A program made the translations under genes and the position numbers. A stretch of DNA of 64,000 nucleotides from Gerris lacustris (lineage: Eukaryota; Arthropoda; Insecta; Hemiptera; Gerridae): contig OX578284.1 in NCBI GenBank assembly GCA_951217055.1, positions 26,376,187 through 26,440,186 on the forward strand, written 5' to 3'. Numbering within the stretch: the stretch's first letter is position 1; each line of letters opens with the position of its first letter. Shown piece by piece: positions 15,349 to 28,400 of this stretch. Under the pieces are notes generated by a model. It did not search any database, had not been told where the DNA came from, and saw only the letters and a list, made by a program, of their open reading frames with translations.

Positions 15349-16314
15349 CTATTGTCTGTTTCAAGAAGATAATAACTTCTGTATTTTGAAACCTCCTCGA
15401 ATAGATTGTACCCCTAGCTAGCGGCTAGCAGATTTGATTGGTTACAGTTTGACACTTCAGTTGAAACCGTTGAAGCTGCAGATTGCAGAGTGTTTAGTTA
15501 TATGACCTCTTAAGACCCACGCAATAAGATATTGGACAGGTTTGGGTATTTTTGCAGACCAGTCCGGTACCCTATTTATACAAAATAAAATGTTTTCAGC
15601 CAAATCTAAATAAAATCGTAGTGTGGTTGTGTCATACGTCCGGTATGGCTCCGGTTTACACATGCGCATGCGCAAATCAAACGAAAACGTCTTAAGTTAA
15701 GTGCAAGAAATACAGAATCAACAGTGGAATCTAATAAATAACTATGGTTGAAATGTAAAATGTTTAAATGGCACTTCGTGTTTTAATAAAAATAAAGCTA
15801 CAAATACCTAACAATCAAAACAATATTTGAAGTGGCAGAAAATATTAGCAATTAGTTCCACAGAACGAAGGAATTCCAATTTAATCTATGTTGGAGCACA
15901 TAAAATGGTTTAAATGCAAGAAATACCTAAGGTGGATTTGCTGCAAATGATGCCAGTTTTCCATATATTGTACATATTTACTACTTATTTTCTTCACTAC
16001 AGTAATGTATCTCTTTGTTTAATCTTTTGTTAGACTCTAAGAATTATTTTTTTAAAAAAATGCATTAATGACATGCTTCTTTTTTTTTATTAAAAAGACC
16101 AAATTATTATTTTTCTTTTTAAAATAGTTGTTTTTAATAATGTAAAAAACAATTCTTCCCCCATTTATTTTCCAATTAAAACGTAAATAATGAAACTTTT
16201 ACAGCAGATACGAAGAGAATGGAACATGTAGAACTGTAGAAGTAATTGAGACCTATGAAATAGACTTACTACATTAAATATTATCAGTTTTAATTTTAAA
16301 AATAGTCTGCCAAT
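15349..16314. other. Intergenic, AT-rich
   Basis: I see no gene, repeat unit or RNA in this stretch. Confidence 0.5.
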
Positions 16315-16900
16315 TTGTGTGGCACATAGCTTCCTCGCTCCTATTTCGTATACTTTAATGATTTTATGTTTCTACTACCTATTATTGTATAATTTATTTA
16401 ATTTCTTCTCCCGGTTTTTTTTTTTTTTTTTTTTTAATATGTTAAAATTGTTTTGATTTTTTATAAGAATTAAAGTATCAATTAAGAAAAAAAATTAAAG
16501 AGCTCAGACGGTTGAAATTATCTTCGGTCTACTTTCGACAAACCATCCCAATTTCATAAAAATCAGATGGTGTAGGTGTATTTTTGAAGATATGTGTAAA
16601 TAAATGTATGTTTGTGCTTATGTTGAAGAGAAACAAATGGGCGCAGAAAGTTGAAACTTATATAGGACCATCAATGGGCTAATTATGACCTACGATCCAA
16701 ATTTCATAAAAATCGGACGAGTATTTTTTATGATATGTTGGTTCGCAAAATCTGGGCGACAGAATGACACGGAACCAAAAATGTTCTCTGATGTCTGAAA
16801 AGGATTTCTGTCTTAGAATTTTTGAAATCGGAGACATAAAATATTTTTGTTCTTCAAAACAATCACTTAGCTTCCGTTACCTTCGGTAAGCTTGGAAGCA
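16315..16900 (+). repeat. Interspersed repeat R1, copy 3 (best copy)
   Basis: Runs from CTGCCAATTTGTGTGGCACA to CTTCGGTAAGCTTGGAAGCA and includes the CGGAACCAAAAATGTTC section. A short reversed fragment lies at 41826-41860. Confidence 0.75.
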
Positions 16901-17822
16901 AAAATAATAACAATTGTCATTTCTTTGCGTGTCCTGTATTCGTTTCCTTTCCTTTCTTCTGTTAGTTTTATTAAGTTATTTTATTATTCTTGATTAATTC
17001 TGAAGAAATTCTTCTATTTCTCAATATTATAAAATGATTACGAACGTAAAAAACAAAGATTAGCATAAACTATTTTTTCTTTTAATCTAGAAAATCACCA
17101 TTAAACATAATCTGGTTTCTTCAAAACACAAAACTGTTTTTTTAATTCAATAAATAAACTATTTTTAAATATAGACCTGTCTCGCGACAATGTAATAATA
17201 ATCTGTGTTGTTATGTTGGTAACAATGCATTAACCTTAATTTAAATTTCTTTAAAAAAAGAAAACATTTTTAAAATGTGTTCTCATTCTAATTTTATTTT
17301 TTTTGTTTTTTATACTTAAATACTCTACTTTAAAGATTCTTTCTTATATCTGTTTGTAATTTCTATCAAAAGTGAACTAAATGTTTGGAGTAAAGAACGT
17401 TTGTTTTTATTTTTGTCAAGTTTTTAAAGTTTTTTATTAACTTAACCTCATTTTTTCCATATTTCTTTGAGATCGTTTTTTTTTTTTTTTTTACATAAGT
17501 GGGCTTTTAATGTGAGTTATATCCACTTTTTCATTTAGTATTAAGTTTAGATTAGTCGTTATTCCGATTGTTTTTCAATGAAATACTTCTATCGCTGTGT
17601 ACCAAGCATTCTCCCGTTGCTGAACTCAATAAGTTCCTGGAATCGGTGAGTCACCATTTGCTCTCTTTAGTTTATTAATTTGACTTTTTTTTTCTTCTTC
17701 TTTTATTTTATTTGATTTCAGTGTATTGAACACTAAGGTGTATTAAGATACAGCGTCGTATCCTGATAAGCACTATCCATTTCGGCCAAAAAAATTAAAT
17801 AAGAACCGTGAAATAAGAGGCC
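16901..17822. other. Intergenic, AT-rich
   Basis: T-tracts and AT-rich sequence only; no gene recognised. Confidence 0.5.
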
Positions 17823-18075
17823 GTAGGTAAAAACGTGGAGCCGTATTTACACGTTCGCACTTCACGAATGGTGAGGCTAATGAGTTGGTTCACTCGACAT
17901 TCGCCTCGTCAGTCACCTCGTTGCTCGCTCTGGGGGCGGTTTTTTGGGACAAGTCAAATGCTTGTTTCGACGAGGTGAACACTCGGCGAATGTGTACGCA
18001 TGGTTCGTGTTGTGAGGACGAACGGATGAATGCCACTCACGAGTGAAAGCGAGTTAAGAGCGCGAATGTGTAGAT
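17823..18075. mobile_element. GC-rich MITE-like island
   Basis: Unusually GC-rich. Ends carry TTTACACGTTCGC and, inverted, GCGAATGTGTAGA. Variants of GAATGTGTA recur inside. Looks like a small DNA-transposon relic, but boundaries and target duplication are unclear. Confidence 0.45.
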
Positions 18076-18097
18076 TCAGTATTATAATTTTTAATCG

Positions 18098-18184
18098 GTA
18101 GAGACCGGGTCCACTCCTTATAAGGTTAGAGGTGGTTAAAGTATAAAAAACCTAACCTCTCAAGTAGTGGCTCCCGGTCTCTAC
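18098..18184. repeat. Small fold-back repeat
   Basis: GTAGAGACCGGG at the left pairs with CCCGGTCTCTAC at the right, and an inner AGGTTAG/CTAACCT pair continues the hairpin. Confidence 0.7.
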
Positions 18185-18189
18185 AGATT

Positions 18190-18395
18190 TACCAAAAAAT
18201 TATTTCACGAAAACGGTTTTGATAATTTTGATTAAAAAATTGTAAAATCTAGTCCATTTAAACACGAATCTATCCATATAAGTCGATTCCCGGGAAAAAT
18301 TTAGTTCTTTAAAAAATAGCTATAAACGCTAAGGGTGAGAGGCCAAGTTCGATTTCCCGCTGAGGAGAAATTATTTTTATGATAAATTTTGATAT
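18190..18395 (+). repeat. B-box-containing repeat fragment
   Basis: Family copy in the opposite orientation, with a degraded box (AGTTCGATTTCC near 18346) and the TCCATTTAAA.ACGAATCTAT section. Confidence 0.6.
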
Positions 18396-19328
18396 CTACT
18401 AGTTAAATAATAACGTTGTTTAGTTATATTACTAACACAAAAAACAAATACTTGTATAAAACTATTATAGCCTGTGAAGGGCTTAGCCCAGGTAAAGGGC
18501 TGATACTGTTTAATATGTAATGAATGGCACGGGGTTGGCGTGTCACTACATATTATGCTAAAAATACGTTTATTGTGGTATTAGTAAAATTACTTTTACC
18601 TTAGAAATAAATAATGGCTATCTGATAGATTAATGGTATTGCTATCTGAATCATAGTTCTGAATCATACATTTTTTGAGCTTGGGAGGGGGCAGGGTATT
18701 TTATTTTTTTACGGTAATAATTCTCGTCGTCTTCCTTATGGGACAGGGACAGGGGCTAAAAAGAACAAAATAAAGAATCTCTTAAGGGTAGAGTTTTGCT
18801 GTAGCTTATGAATACTTATAATTTAAAAAAGGACCGTATTAATTCTTATTATAGGTAATGTTTTTAAAAGAACAATTCTACTTATTTAGAATAATTATTT
18901 ATCGATGATAATGTTTTTAGACCCTTGGGCAATCTTTGTTTAGTTATATGTTCATTTTAGTTACAATGACAACGTTTCAATGTTGGCTACTCTGTGCATC
19001 ATTTCAATCACCATTCATTCATGTCAATGTACTTTTTAATTTGGCAACTCTTAGATAAATAATTTGTTTAAAATAATCTATATATTATTATTATTGTATT
19101 AGTTAGAGTTTTAGTCAGTATTAACGGTAGATTTCATCCTTAAACAAAAATCAATCGTATTCTCTTATCGTGTCGTGAAATGTTCTAAAGATCAACCACT
19201 TCTATTCATTGTTTATGTGCAATAATATGTTAGTTTTGTGTTGAAACATGAAGAAAAAGTACATATGAGATCTGTTTTACAGTGTTCATTTAACGTTTAT
19301 TTTGATAACTTGGTGATTTTCTATTAAA
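18396..19328. other. Upstream of the tetraspanin start
   Basis: Expected to hold the 5' UTR and perhaps the promoter. No TATA box or initiator could be singled out in such AT-rich DNA. Confidence 0.4.
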
Positions 19329-19415
19329 ATGAATCGAAGGAGGACTGCGAGTAATTTCACGTATGTGAGTCCATGGGTCAAGTATATGATATTTCTTCTT
19401 AATTTCATCTTCTGG
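19329..19415 (+). CDS. Tetraspanin coding exon 1
   Basis: Residues 1-29: basic N-terminus (MNRRR) and first half of TM1. Donor TGG|GTAAGT, phase 0. Confidence 0.9.
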
Positions 19416-22400
19416 GTAAGTCTTATCAGTTGTACTACTCATTTTCTTTGAACCATATGATTTTATTTATTTTTATAATGATACAAAATATTTTTAAATT
19501 TTATTAACTTACTTATAAAACCTACTTTTATGATTTCTTGTAGGTTTTTGGTGGATTATTAATTGGCATTGGTATTTACGCGTTTCGTGAGAAATGGCGA
19601 AACACTGGAATCATAAAAGTTGATACTATTTATGACATTGAATTGGATCTGTCAATTATTTTACTTGATATCACTCTAGTGCTGATAATATCTGGTGCTG
19701 TAATATTCATAGTAAGCTTCACTGGTTGTCTCGGTTCTCTGAGAGAAAACACTTGCTTACTTAAATTTGTAAGTATTACTTAAAAATATAATGTTAAATA
19801 TGTTTAATATTTCGAACTAGATTGATAAAAAAAAGTCCGCATCCTATTTATTTTTTCCTTATACTTATCTAAGATAACATACCTACTGAGATGGAATGTT
19901 GTAACCACATCCTGTTTCTAGTTTGACCCATAGGGTTTGGTTTTAAGTAGCTCTGAATGAATAAAGAAGTTTAATATTATAATTTTAATTACAAATATTA
20001 CTTCCATATGTTGTTGTACTAAAGCAGAAATAAACAAAATTCGTATGAAATAATTTTTTAAACTGTTTTTAGTTTAAGGTCATTCTAGATTTGCATTTAG
20101 ATTATTTTTGTTTAAATTATTGTGCCATATTCTTCTCTAGATTGATTGTATACTTTAAAATCTTATTTATTTAAACAGATTGTACTTTGTAGAAACAAAA
20201 CCTAAAAACATATTGTGTATAACCTATTTCTCAGGTATGAGCTCATCCAAGGTTTTTTAGAAGTTAGCTATAAGACCTTACCTTCGAGTGTAGTACCATG
20301 TCTACATTCAGTTGTTAACTTTGTTGTTTAGACATGTTGTGTCCAACTTATATCGCAGATATGCGCTCATTCAGGGTTTTTAGAAGTTGGCAATTTGTCT
20401 TTATGTTTACTTGTAGCAACAGCTGTGCATTCAATTGCAGTTAGTAATTTAAGCAACTTGTTCTTGATTAGGATATGACTGAAAAACATATAGAGTCCAA
20501 CTTATCTTACTGTTATGAGGGCACTTTTATAGAAAAGGGACACCCCCCCCCCCCCACTTTTTTTAATGTAATATACAGTAGAGTCTCGCTAATCCGGGTT
20601 TATCGGGACCGAACCCAGTCCGAATCACTGAAAGTCCGGATTAAACGGAATCAGTTTTAATGTGTCTGTAGAACAAGCTTTAGTAGAGTAAAACTATTAA
20701 AATTGAGGTTTTTATCATAAAAATTATTTCTATTAGTCTCCAAAACATGCTTGTACAACGTAGGTCCACTATTTAAGTTAAGAGCTGTTCTGTCACCAGT
20801 CATGTCAAATATCAAATGAATTAAAATAAAATGACAATCTATTACGCAGGTGGCAGGTATAGAAGGGACTTCCTGAGAAACAGGCTGAGTTCCAATATGA
20901 AATTCGAAGAGCGATAATCATTTCACAAAAAGTTGAGAAATTAGACATTGTTGGCTTGGCAAAATTTCGTGGAACTGGGTTGAGCCGCAGCTACTTGTTT
21001 CTTAAAACCCTTCCCCATCTCAGTCACATATAATTGTACTTCCTGGACCCTGGAATACACTTCCTTTATATCTTCCGCCCTACATTTCTATGGAACCGAA
21101 ACAGATTTATCCATGTTCTTACTTATTCTTAAATCTGTTAATTTTTAACAAAATAACAGGTATTCCTCGTGTTAGACTGTTTAAATATACACCTATAAAC
21201 TATACTAGGAACAATTTTATACATTTTAATAGACAATAAAAGCAGAAACTCCAATTATCTTAACAATTAATAAATCTTAACAGGCCCTAGTTCCAATTTG
21301 TACATAGTTTTTGGCCCGTCCGGATTATACGGATGTCCGGACTAGCGGGGTCCGGATAAACGAGACTCTACTGTACTTTCGGACAACCGAATACACACTT
21401 CTTTTTTTAGATAAAAGTGTGATATTCCTTTATCCCAAAGCAAATTGGACTGAATATCCCTTTGTCTTAATAGGTAGTTAGATTAAGGGATATAAACTCT
21501 TCTGTATAAAAAACAAAAAGGGGGCCCCTTTTCTATAAGAGTACCGTTATGAGATCATAGAAGGATTTTAGAAGTTAACAATAAGACTAAGACTGCATTC
21601 ATGTTTTATGTGATACATTCTATCAAATTATGCATCAGGCAAAGCCGCCTGTGTGTGCACAACTGAGAGGATATCCCTTGGTATTGTGCCGCCCCTAGAC
21701 AAGAGAGTGCGTGTGGTAGATATTGACTTAACCCTTAGCTGTACACTGAAGTTTTAAGTTGCCTACTTAGACTATCTATTCTTTACTAAGACGGCAGAAG
21801 CAAAACTCAAACCCACTTTATGTCTAATCAATTTTTAGTAATTCAAGGTTTCTAGAAGTGATCGATAAGATCTTACATACATGTGTTAAGTTAGTTATTA
21901 TTATAACAAGTTGCTTTATATCAAGTCATGAAGATGCAAACCCCAATAAAAAATGTAAGATCAATTTTAAAAGTATTGTTCACCGTAGGTTTCTATTACA
22001 TAGTAATAAGTCCTTTTAATCTTACATGTAAGTTCAAGATTTGGATTAATGTCATCTTGTTTTTGTATCTTATAGAAAAGATCATTCAAGTTCTATTATT
22101 TTTAGGGGAAGAAATTTTATCCTTATATTTTCATTAAAAAAAATTAAATTTTTTTGGGCTTAATAATTAATTCTTTTTTTAACATTTATTATTTATTCCG
22201 TTACAAATTCCCCTTCTAATTCCACCCTTGTAGACTGTTCTAGATCTTTAAACATATAGGATATTATTTATCTAGAATAGTTAGATTATTATTCTCCCTT
22301 ATCTAAATAGGATATTTCCTTTAGATGTTTGACTTGCACATACACACTTCTTATTTTTATGTACCTATAACCTCTTGTTTTTAAATGTCTTAATGCAATT

Positions 22401-25400
22401 TTGCTGGGACACTAAAAACAATCACAGTGTAAATCTAACAATCTATTTACAGATAATTATAATATCTCAACTAGAGTGTCAGTTGCAACCAAAAATAATA
22501 CTTTTTTTCCGTGGTAGGCTGTGAAATATTAACTTTAGAGCCTAAAAAAAACATACCTAAAATCCATTTTTTCATTACGTGGACTTAAAAAATCTTTTCA
22601 TTACTCCTAGCTGTAAAGAAAAAAATGTTTACTTCCTAGGACGTAAAAAATCTTTTCTTTTGTGCTGGTAGTTATCAAAACTTCCGTTTTAGCGCTGCAA
22701 TCTTTGTAGATAGCTTCTTAGTACGATTAAAATCCGCTAGATGTCAATGCGTTTTATTTATCTTTTCTTATAGTGTAACCTCTTTTTAAGGTTTCTTCCT
22801 TGGCAATATTTACTGTCTCGCTTCGCTCGACAGTAAATGTAATTGCCGGGGAAAAGAAAAAACTCACTTCACAGCCTAGTAACATAATATACTATTTTAG
22901 GGAAATTAACATAAGTTAACAATTGCTAGTTCTTCTACATCCTTTAATTTAGAATTATTTATAGGGTTTAACTTGATCAATTATTTTATACTGCCAACAT
23001 TTTGTTGTTAATAACTTAAAACTAACTGATTTCTTCAACGTCCTTCTATGGAACTTCCAAACTTGCACCTATCGTCAAGATTTTTCAAATTTTTTATTTT
23101 ATTAAAAAAATAAGTTGTTCCAATAGAAGATATTTCTTGTAATGTGTTTAGTCAAATAAATAAATGAAAAGATTAGCCAAATTTCACTAGTTGCTTTATA
23201 AATAACTACAACAATAATTAAAGATATTCAATTTTGATATTTACACTATTTTCTAGTATTGAAATTTTGATGTGATTACAGTCTTCCCTCATAGGTATTG
23301 CTTTATTCACCGAAATAATGATTTAAATTAAACCAGAGAAATCTCTTAGGTATGTGTTGAAATGAAGGTGAAAATAATGAATTCTTTATGGATCTTTTGT
23401 TAACCTTCAGTAGAAGGATAACAAAAGGTCTAGCACCTTTATAAAAACTCAGTTGTGTAACAGTGTTACGAAGACTTTTTGATTACTCTCATTACACATT
23501 TTCCTATTAATTCTTTTTTTTATAAAAAGATTTTACCTTTTTTATTTGTCGATGATACTTTTAAAATAGTTTACTTTTTGAGAGAGCATGAAAAACTGTA
23601 AGAAGAAATATATTGATGTATAGTTTTTTAAAAACTAGTAATATTAGTATAATCTACATACATTTTATAATACTCGTAATTAGTTTTTTAAGTAAAATTA
23701 TGTTATTTTTGCATTATTTAGATTTGAATGGTATACTATAAGGATTCTTTAGTTTAGAGGATGTATTGAAATTGCAAACTAATTTTACTAATTTCATTTT
23801 TTTTTTTTTTTAATTATTTCAGTATTCCCTCTGTCTTCTTGTATTTTTCCTTCTGGAAATGGCTATTGCAATAGTTGGATTTGTTTTTCCTCATACTATG
23901 CAATCGGTTCTTGAAGAATCATTTACTGATAAAATAATTCAGATGTACCGTGATGATATTGATTTGCAAAACCTAATCGATTTTGCCCAGCAAGAGGTAA
24001 GATTAAAACTCTGTTTTTTCTACCGATATTTTGTGGGACTTCTTGTAAATTAAACTTAGGTCAATTACATACTCTTGGCGAGACCAGAGAGTTAAGTTAT
24101 TGAATTTTAAAAGATGAATTATACTAATATTTAACAAAATATTTTATTATTAAATTGTATACTGTAAAAAAGTTATTACGTATTTTTCTGTAGCAATATG
24201 TTTGTTAATTTCAGTTTAAATGTTGTGGATTGAGCTCTGAAGGTTATATGGATTGGTCAAAGAATGAATACTTTAATTGTAGTTCCCCTAGTCGAGAAAA
24301 ATGTGGTGTGCCATTTTCCTGCTGTATTAATGCTACTGACATTACGGTAAGATTTATGAAGAGAAAGTTATGATTTATTAATTGTTAGATGTTCTAAAAT
24401 GATTTAGAAAAAACTTAACGCAAAAAAAAAAAGAGAAAAAAAAGCTTTTATTTGGGAAAGGCGAATTGATGCGTGTTGGATTGGACACTATTACACATTA
24501 CAAACAAACATTCTGTCGCATTCAATGAACATGATTTTTCTTAACTCATCTAAAAAAAACAACACTTTTTTGGATTATGGGACCTTACTACCTTAACAAT
24601 ATATTATATGTGTTATGTTGTAAAATGTATACAGTTGTGTTGGTATAATTATTATGTGGCACAAAAGCTATATTATGTGGCACAAAAGCTATATTGTGTG
24701 GCACAAAAGCTATGTGAGGGGCCTAGGCCTGCGAAAAGGTTTATACAACTGTATATGTAATGTAATAAACAGCTAGAGTTTCCGGTGAAATCCACGTCAC
24801 GAAGGGGTTGAAGTCCGACGTTTTGCTTCCACTACTGGAAGTATCTTCAGGAGTGTGGTGCATCGTGATGTTTACTTGAAGCAACATCAAGACTAACTGT
24901 TGCTTCATGTAAACATCACGATGCACCACACTCCTGAAGATGACTCCAGTAGTTGAAGTGAAATTTCAGACTTCAACCCCTTTGTGACTTCACTGAAAAA
25001 ACCAAGCTTTTTATTACGAGTCTACATACGGAAGTCTACCTACCAAGTTATATATGTTGTGGAGTTGTGGATGACACTGGGTTAGTGTGTTGTTCCATCA
25101 GACCAGTAAGTTGCCACTTCATAAAAACAGCTACCAATTTATTTAGCGATGCTGTGTTATCATATCACTGAGAAGGTAGCCCCAGTCCGAAATTTGAACT
25201 CAGATGAGTGGTCACCCTTCCATGTTGTAACCACGCCCTATTGTCTTTAACGTTATTGATAGGAGAGCCAACTGCTCTCTATACCAGCTACCAAGACCCT
25301 CTCTAATATTGATATATTAAATAATTTATGTAAGAGAAAATTACACATGGGTTTGTTCAAATTATTTTATTTGTACCTGCATAAGTAAAATCAAAACTAA

Positions 25401-28400
25401 TAAAACCCTCTTATACATAACAAAATAATAAACCCCTGTGAGTAGGAAAATACATACTATTATTGTTGTAGTACACATTGTTGTGTACTGCTTTATTATT
25501 ACAATACATACTGCTATTGCTGCAATACATACTGATATATAGTTACAATATATATAATGTATTTTTTATAACCATTCTTCATGCATACCTAAATAAATAC
25601 TGAAATGTAATGTAATTAATTAAATTATATTGAGCACAAAAAAAAAAAATAAATAAATAAAAAAAAGAAAAAAAAATTACAATACCAAATTACTTTACTA
25701 AATTGCTCCTAATTTAAGGTTTCACTAAGATATTGAGCACCTGTAGTATGCAGATTAGATTTAAAGACCTTTTAGTAGGAGAAAGTTGTTCTTCAATATT
25801 ATTATGCAATAATATTGATCGCCTATCATTACTATTGTTATTACTAAAAGCAATTTTTCAGTTGTTTAATTTACTTTTTTAAACATTTTAGGGTGGATTA
25901 ATAAACATCATGTGTGGCTATGGGGCTCGTGAGTTGTCTGTAAGTATCTATTTTACTTATTATTTTACAATTTTTTTGAGATATCTTTTTATTACTTTTT
26001 TTTATGTAAGAAACACTTTTATTTAATTATTGCTGTAATTAGTCTTTAAAGTAATAAGAAACTTTGAAAAAGGTCTGAATAAGGGAATAAAACTGTGTGG
26101 AACAGACTTTAATATAGGGTAGGTGGGGGCAAAGGTCTGCACTTTGTGGTTTAGGGCTAATTTTGAGCTTTTGCTTCCTTTTAATAATTTCCAAATGATC
26201 TGTGAATTTTGGCCAATAATCCATCTAACAATCATCCATCTCTCCTTGCTCCAAAAATTTCTCAACATTTTTGGAGCAACTTTTTACCAAAATTATTATT
26301 TGCAGATGTTTGCCCCATTTCTTAGGGCAAACGTCCGCATCTCGAACCATTACCCCATTTTGTATTAATTAATTATTAATTCGAGAAAGGGAAATAATTC
26401 ATAAAAGAACAAGTAGTATATTGAACGATAAAGAAAACAGATTAGGTACAATATAAAGTATAGAATTAAAAAACCTCTGATCGAGAAACCCCTTGTAATA
26501 ATTCCTTTCGCTTCATCCAGGATCTGCTGGGTTAGGGCGCAAACAAGCTCTCTTTCTCTAGTACACTCTGAAACTAAAAAACTATCTAAAATAAATTAAC
26601 ATTTAGATTAAACTTTTTAAATTGGAAAAGGGCTCACATTAGGATGTTTGCCCATTCAGTGTGCGGATCTTTGCCCCATTTTATTAAATCATAAAAATAT
26701 TGTAACCTATCGAAGGTAACTACATATAAACTACATATGAAGGTAAAACAAGTGACTATTTCTACACTACTTTAGCACCATTTTGGTACAACTTTATCAA
26801 AAATATGAATATAGATTTATAATAATTAATAATAAACTACTAAAATTCTATAAAAGTTAGATTGAAACATAAAAAAATAAACTTACCTCATGTTTTTTGG
26901 CAACAGTCGAAACTAAATCAAGATAACCTCACAGGAGGTTTGCCCCCACACAGTGGCGTAGGAATTCATTTTTGACGGGGGTGGCTCGGCACCTCCACTA
27001 AGGGAGGGGGGGGGGGGTACATACTCTTTATCAGTGCTCCATTTCTAGAAATAAAGTGCCAGACTACAACCTACCCTTTCTCTATAATTTATAATTTTGA
27101 TAGATTAAAAATACAGGGGGAAACAATTAAACAAATTTGACAATAACGCCTTGTAAAAGCATAAAATCAATAAAGCATGTGATATTGCAGTCTATTTCTT
27201 TTAATTAACAATTAAATAAAATATATTTTTTTATTCTGAATATGTTTTTTAGGCAAACCATTTCAAACGGTAATTATATAAGCTGTTTTATTTTATTAAA
27301 TAATCATTTTTGTTTTCTATAGGTGGCTGAAGCAAGTAAGCAGATCTGGACCAGTGGTTGTATCGAAGTAATTCGTTCCTGGGCTGAAAGGAATCTCTAT
27401 ACTATAGCAGGGGTAGCTCTTGGCATTGCTTTAGCTCAGGTAATAATTGATAATCTCCCAAGGTATAGTGTTGCTTTTTTTTTATTAACTTTCTGTAAAT
27501 TTTATGTTATGATAGGTTTATTCAAGAACCTTGGTTGACATGTTTTATTGCATCATTGCCTTTGCTTGGTAATTCTGAGTATTGACAGTGATAATTAAAG
27601 TTTTACTTGCTTAATCCTTGCCCACCTAGTCAACTAGTATCCCCTGTCCCCACCCACAACACACCCCCACACTAGCCCGCCACTTGACAGGTCTGAACAC
27701 TGTCTGTTTACAGTAGTCTTACAATTGGTGGTCTTAGAATTGATTCTGACAGCAATGGGGGGGGAAAAAAATGGAGGGAAGAGCCAATGAGAGCTTGAGA
27801 TTTTTACATCTGACCTTCTAGACGTCAAAATATTTAGCTCTCATTGGCCTCCTAGCCAAATATTTAGCTCTTATTAGCTATTCCTTCGATTTTTCTCACT
27901 TTCCGAATCAATTCTGATTGTAAGAATACTGTAGTAGTGTTCATTAGTCGTTTGTTATCAGTCCACACTCCACAGAGCAGTTATCACTTAAACGCCATCT
28001 AAACCTTGTCTGAACACACCTAGCTACTTGCTGTTTTCTCGTTTAGTAGAGCTATAAAATCTCTTGCTACTGGACTAAATTACTGGCCTTGTATGATCCC
28101 GTCTTTTTTTGCAGGTATTACATTGTTTCTTATCACATTTCCTGTAGTAATCTCATCTCAGCTCTGTTAAAACCCAGCTTTCATTCCCTAAAGTGAGGCT
28201 AGGAGCATCTTGGCCTGTGCACTTAAGAGGTAACTCTGAAGTTAAGATTGCCATCTTAGTGCCTTCACTAACCTCTTGTTTCTGTATAAAGTATGATCTT
28301 CCTGATTATTCAGTTATTTCTTTCATGGGTTAGTTTACCATTCCTGAGAACAGGCCCTCTAGAGGTTTGAAATTGTGAACCTGTTCTAGTATATCTTTGT

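Larger units (their letters stand above)
20220..21920 (+). repeat. Degenerate tandem array, interrupted
   Basis: Units near 20232, 20360, 21555 and 21835 share a core on the pattern GAGCTCAT..AAGG, TTTTAGAAGT and AAGAC. The pogo-like element sits within it. Confidence 0.5.
19769..23822 (+). other. Tetraspanin intron 2, repeat-filled
   Basis: About 4 kb. It holds a degenerate tandem array (about 20220-21920), a pogo/Tigger-like element (20576-21373), a fragment of the modular-core family (21410-21490) and a MITE-like hairpin element (22515-22878). The remainder is AT-rich with no coding signal. Confidence 0.8.
24347..25891 (+). other. Tetraspanin intron 4
   Basis: AT-rich. It holds a 21-bp tandem triplet (24650-24712) and a long fold-back repeat (24763-25016). 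From about 25020 to 25890 I see only low-complexity AT sequence and short A-tracts. Confidence 0.75.
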
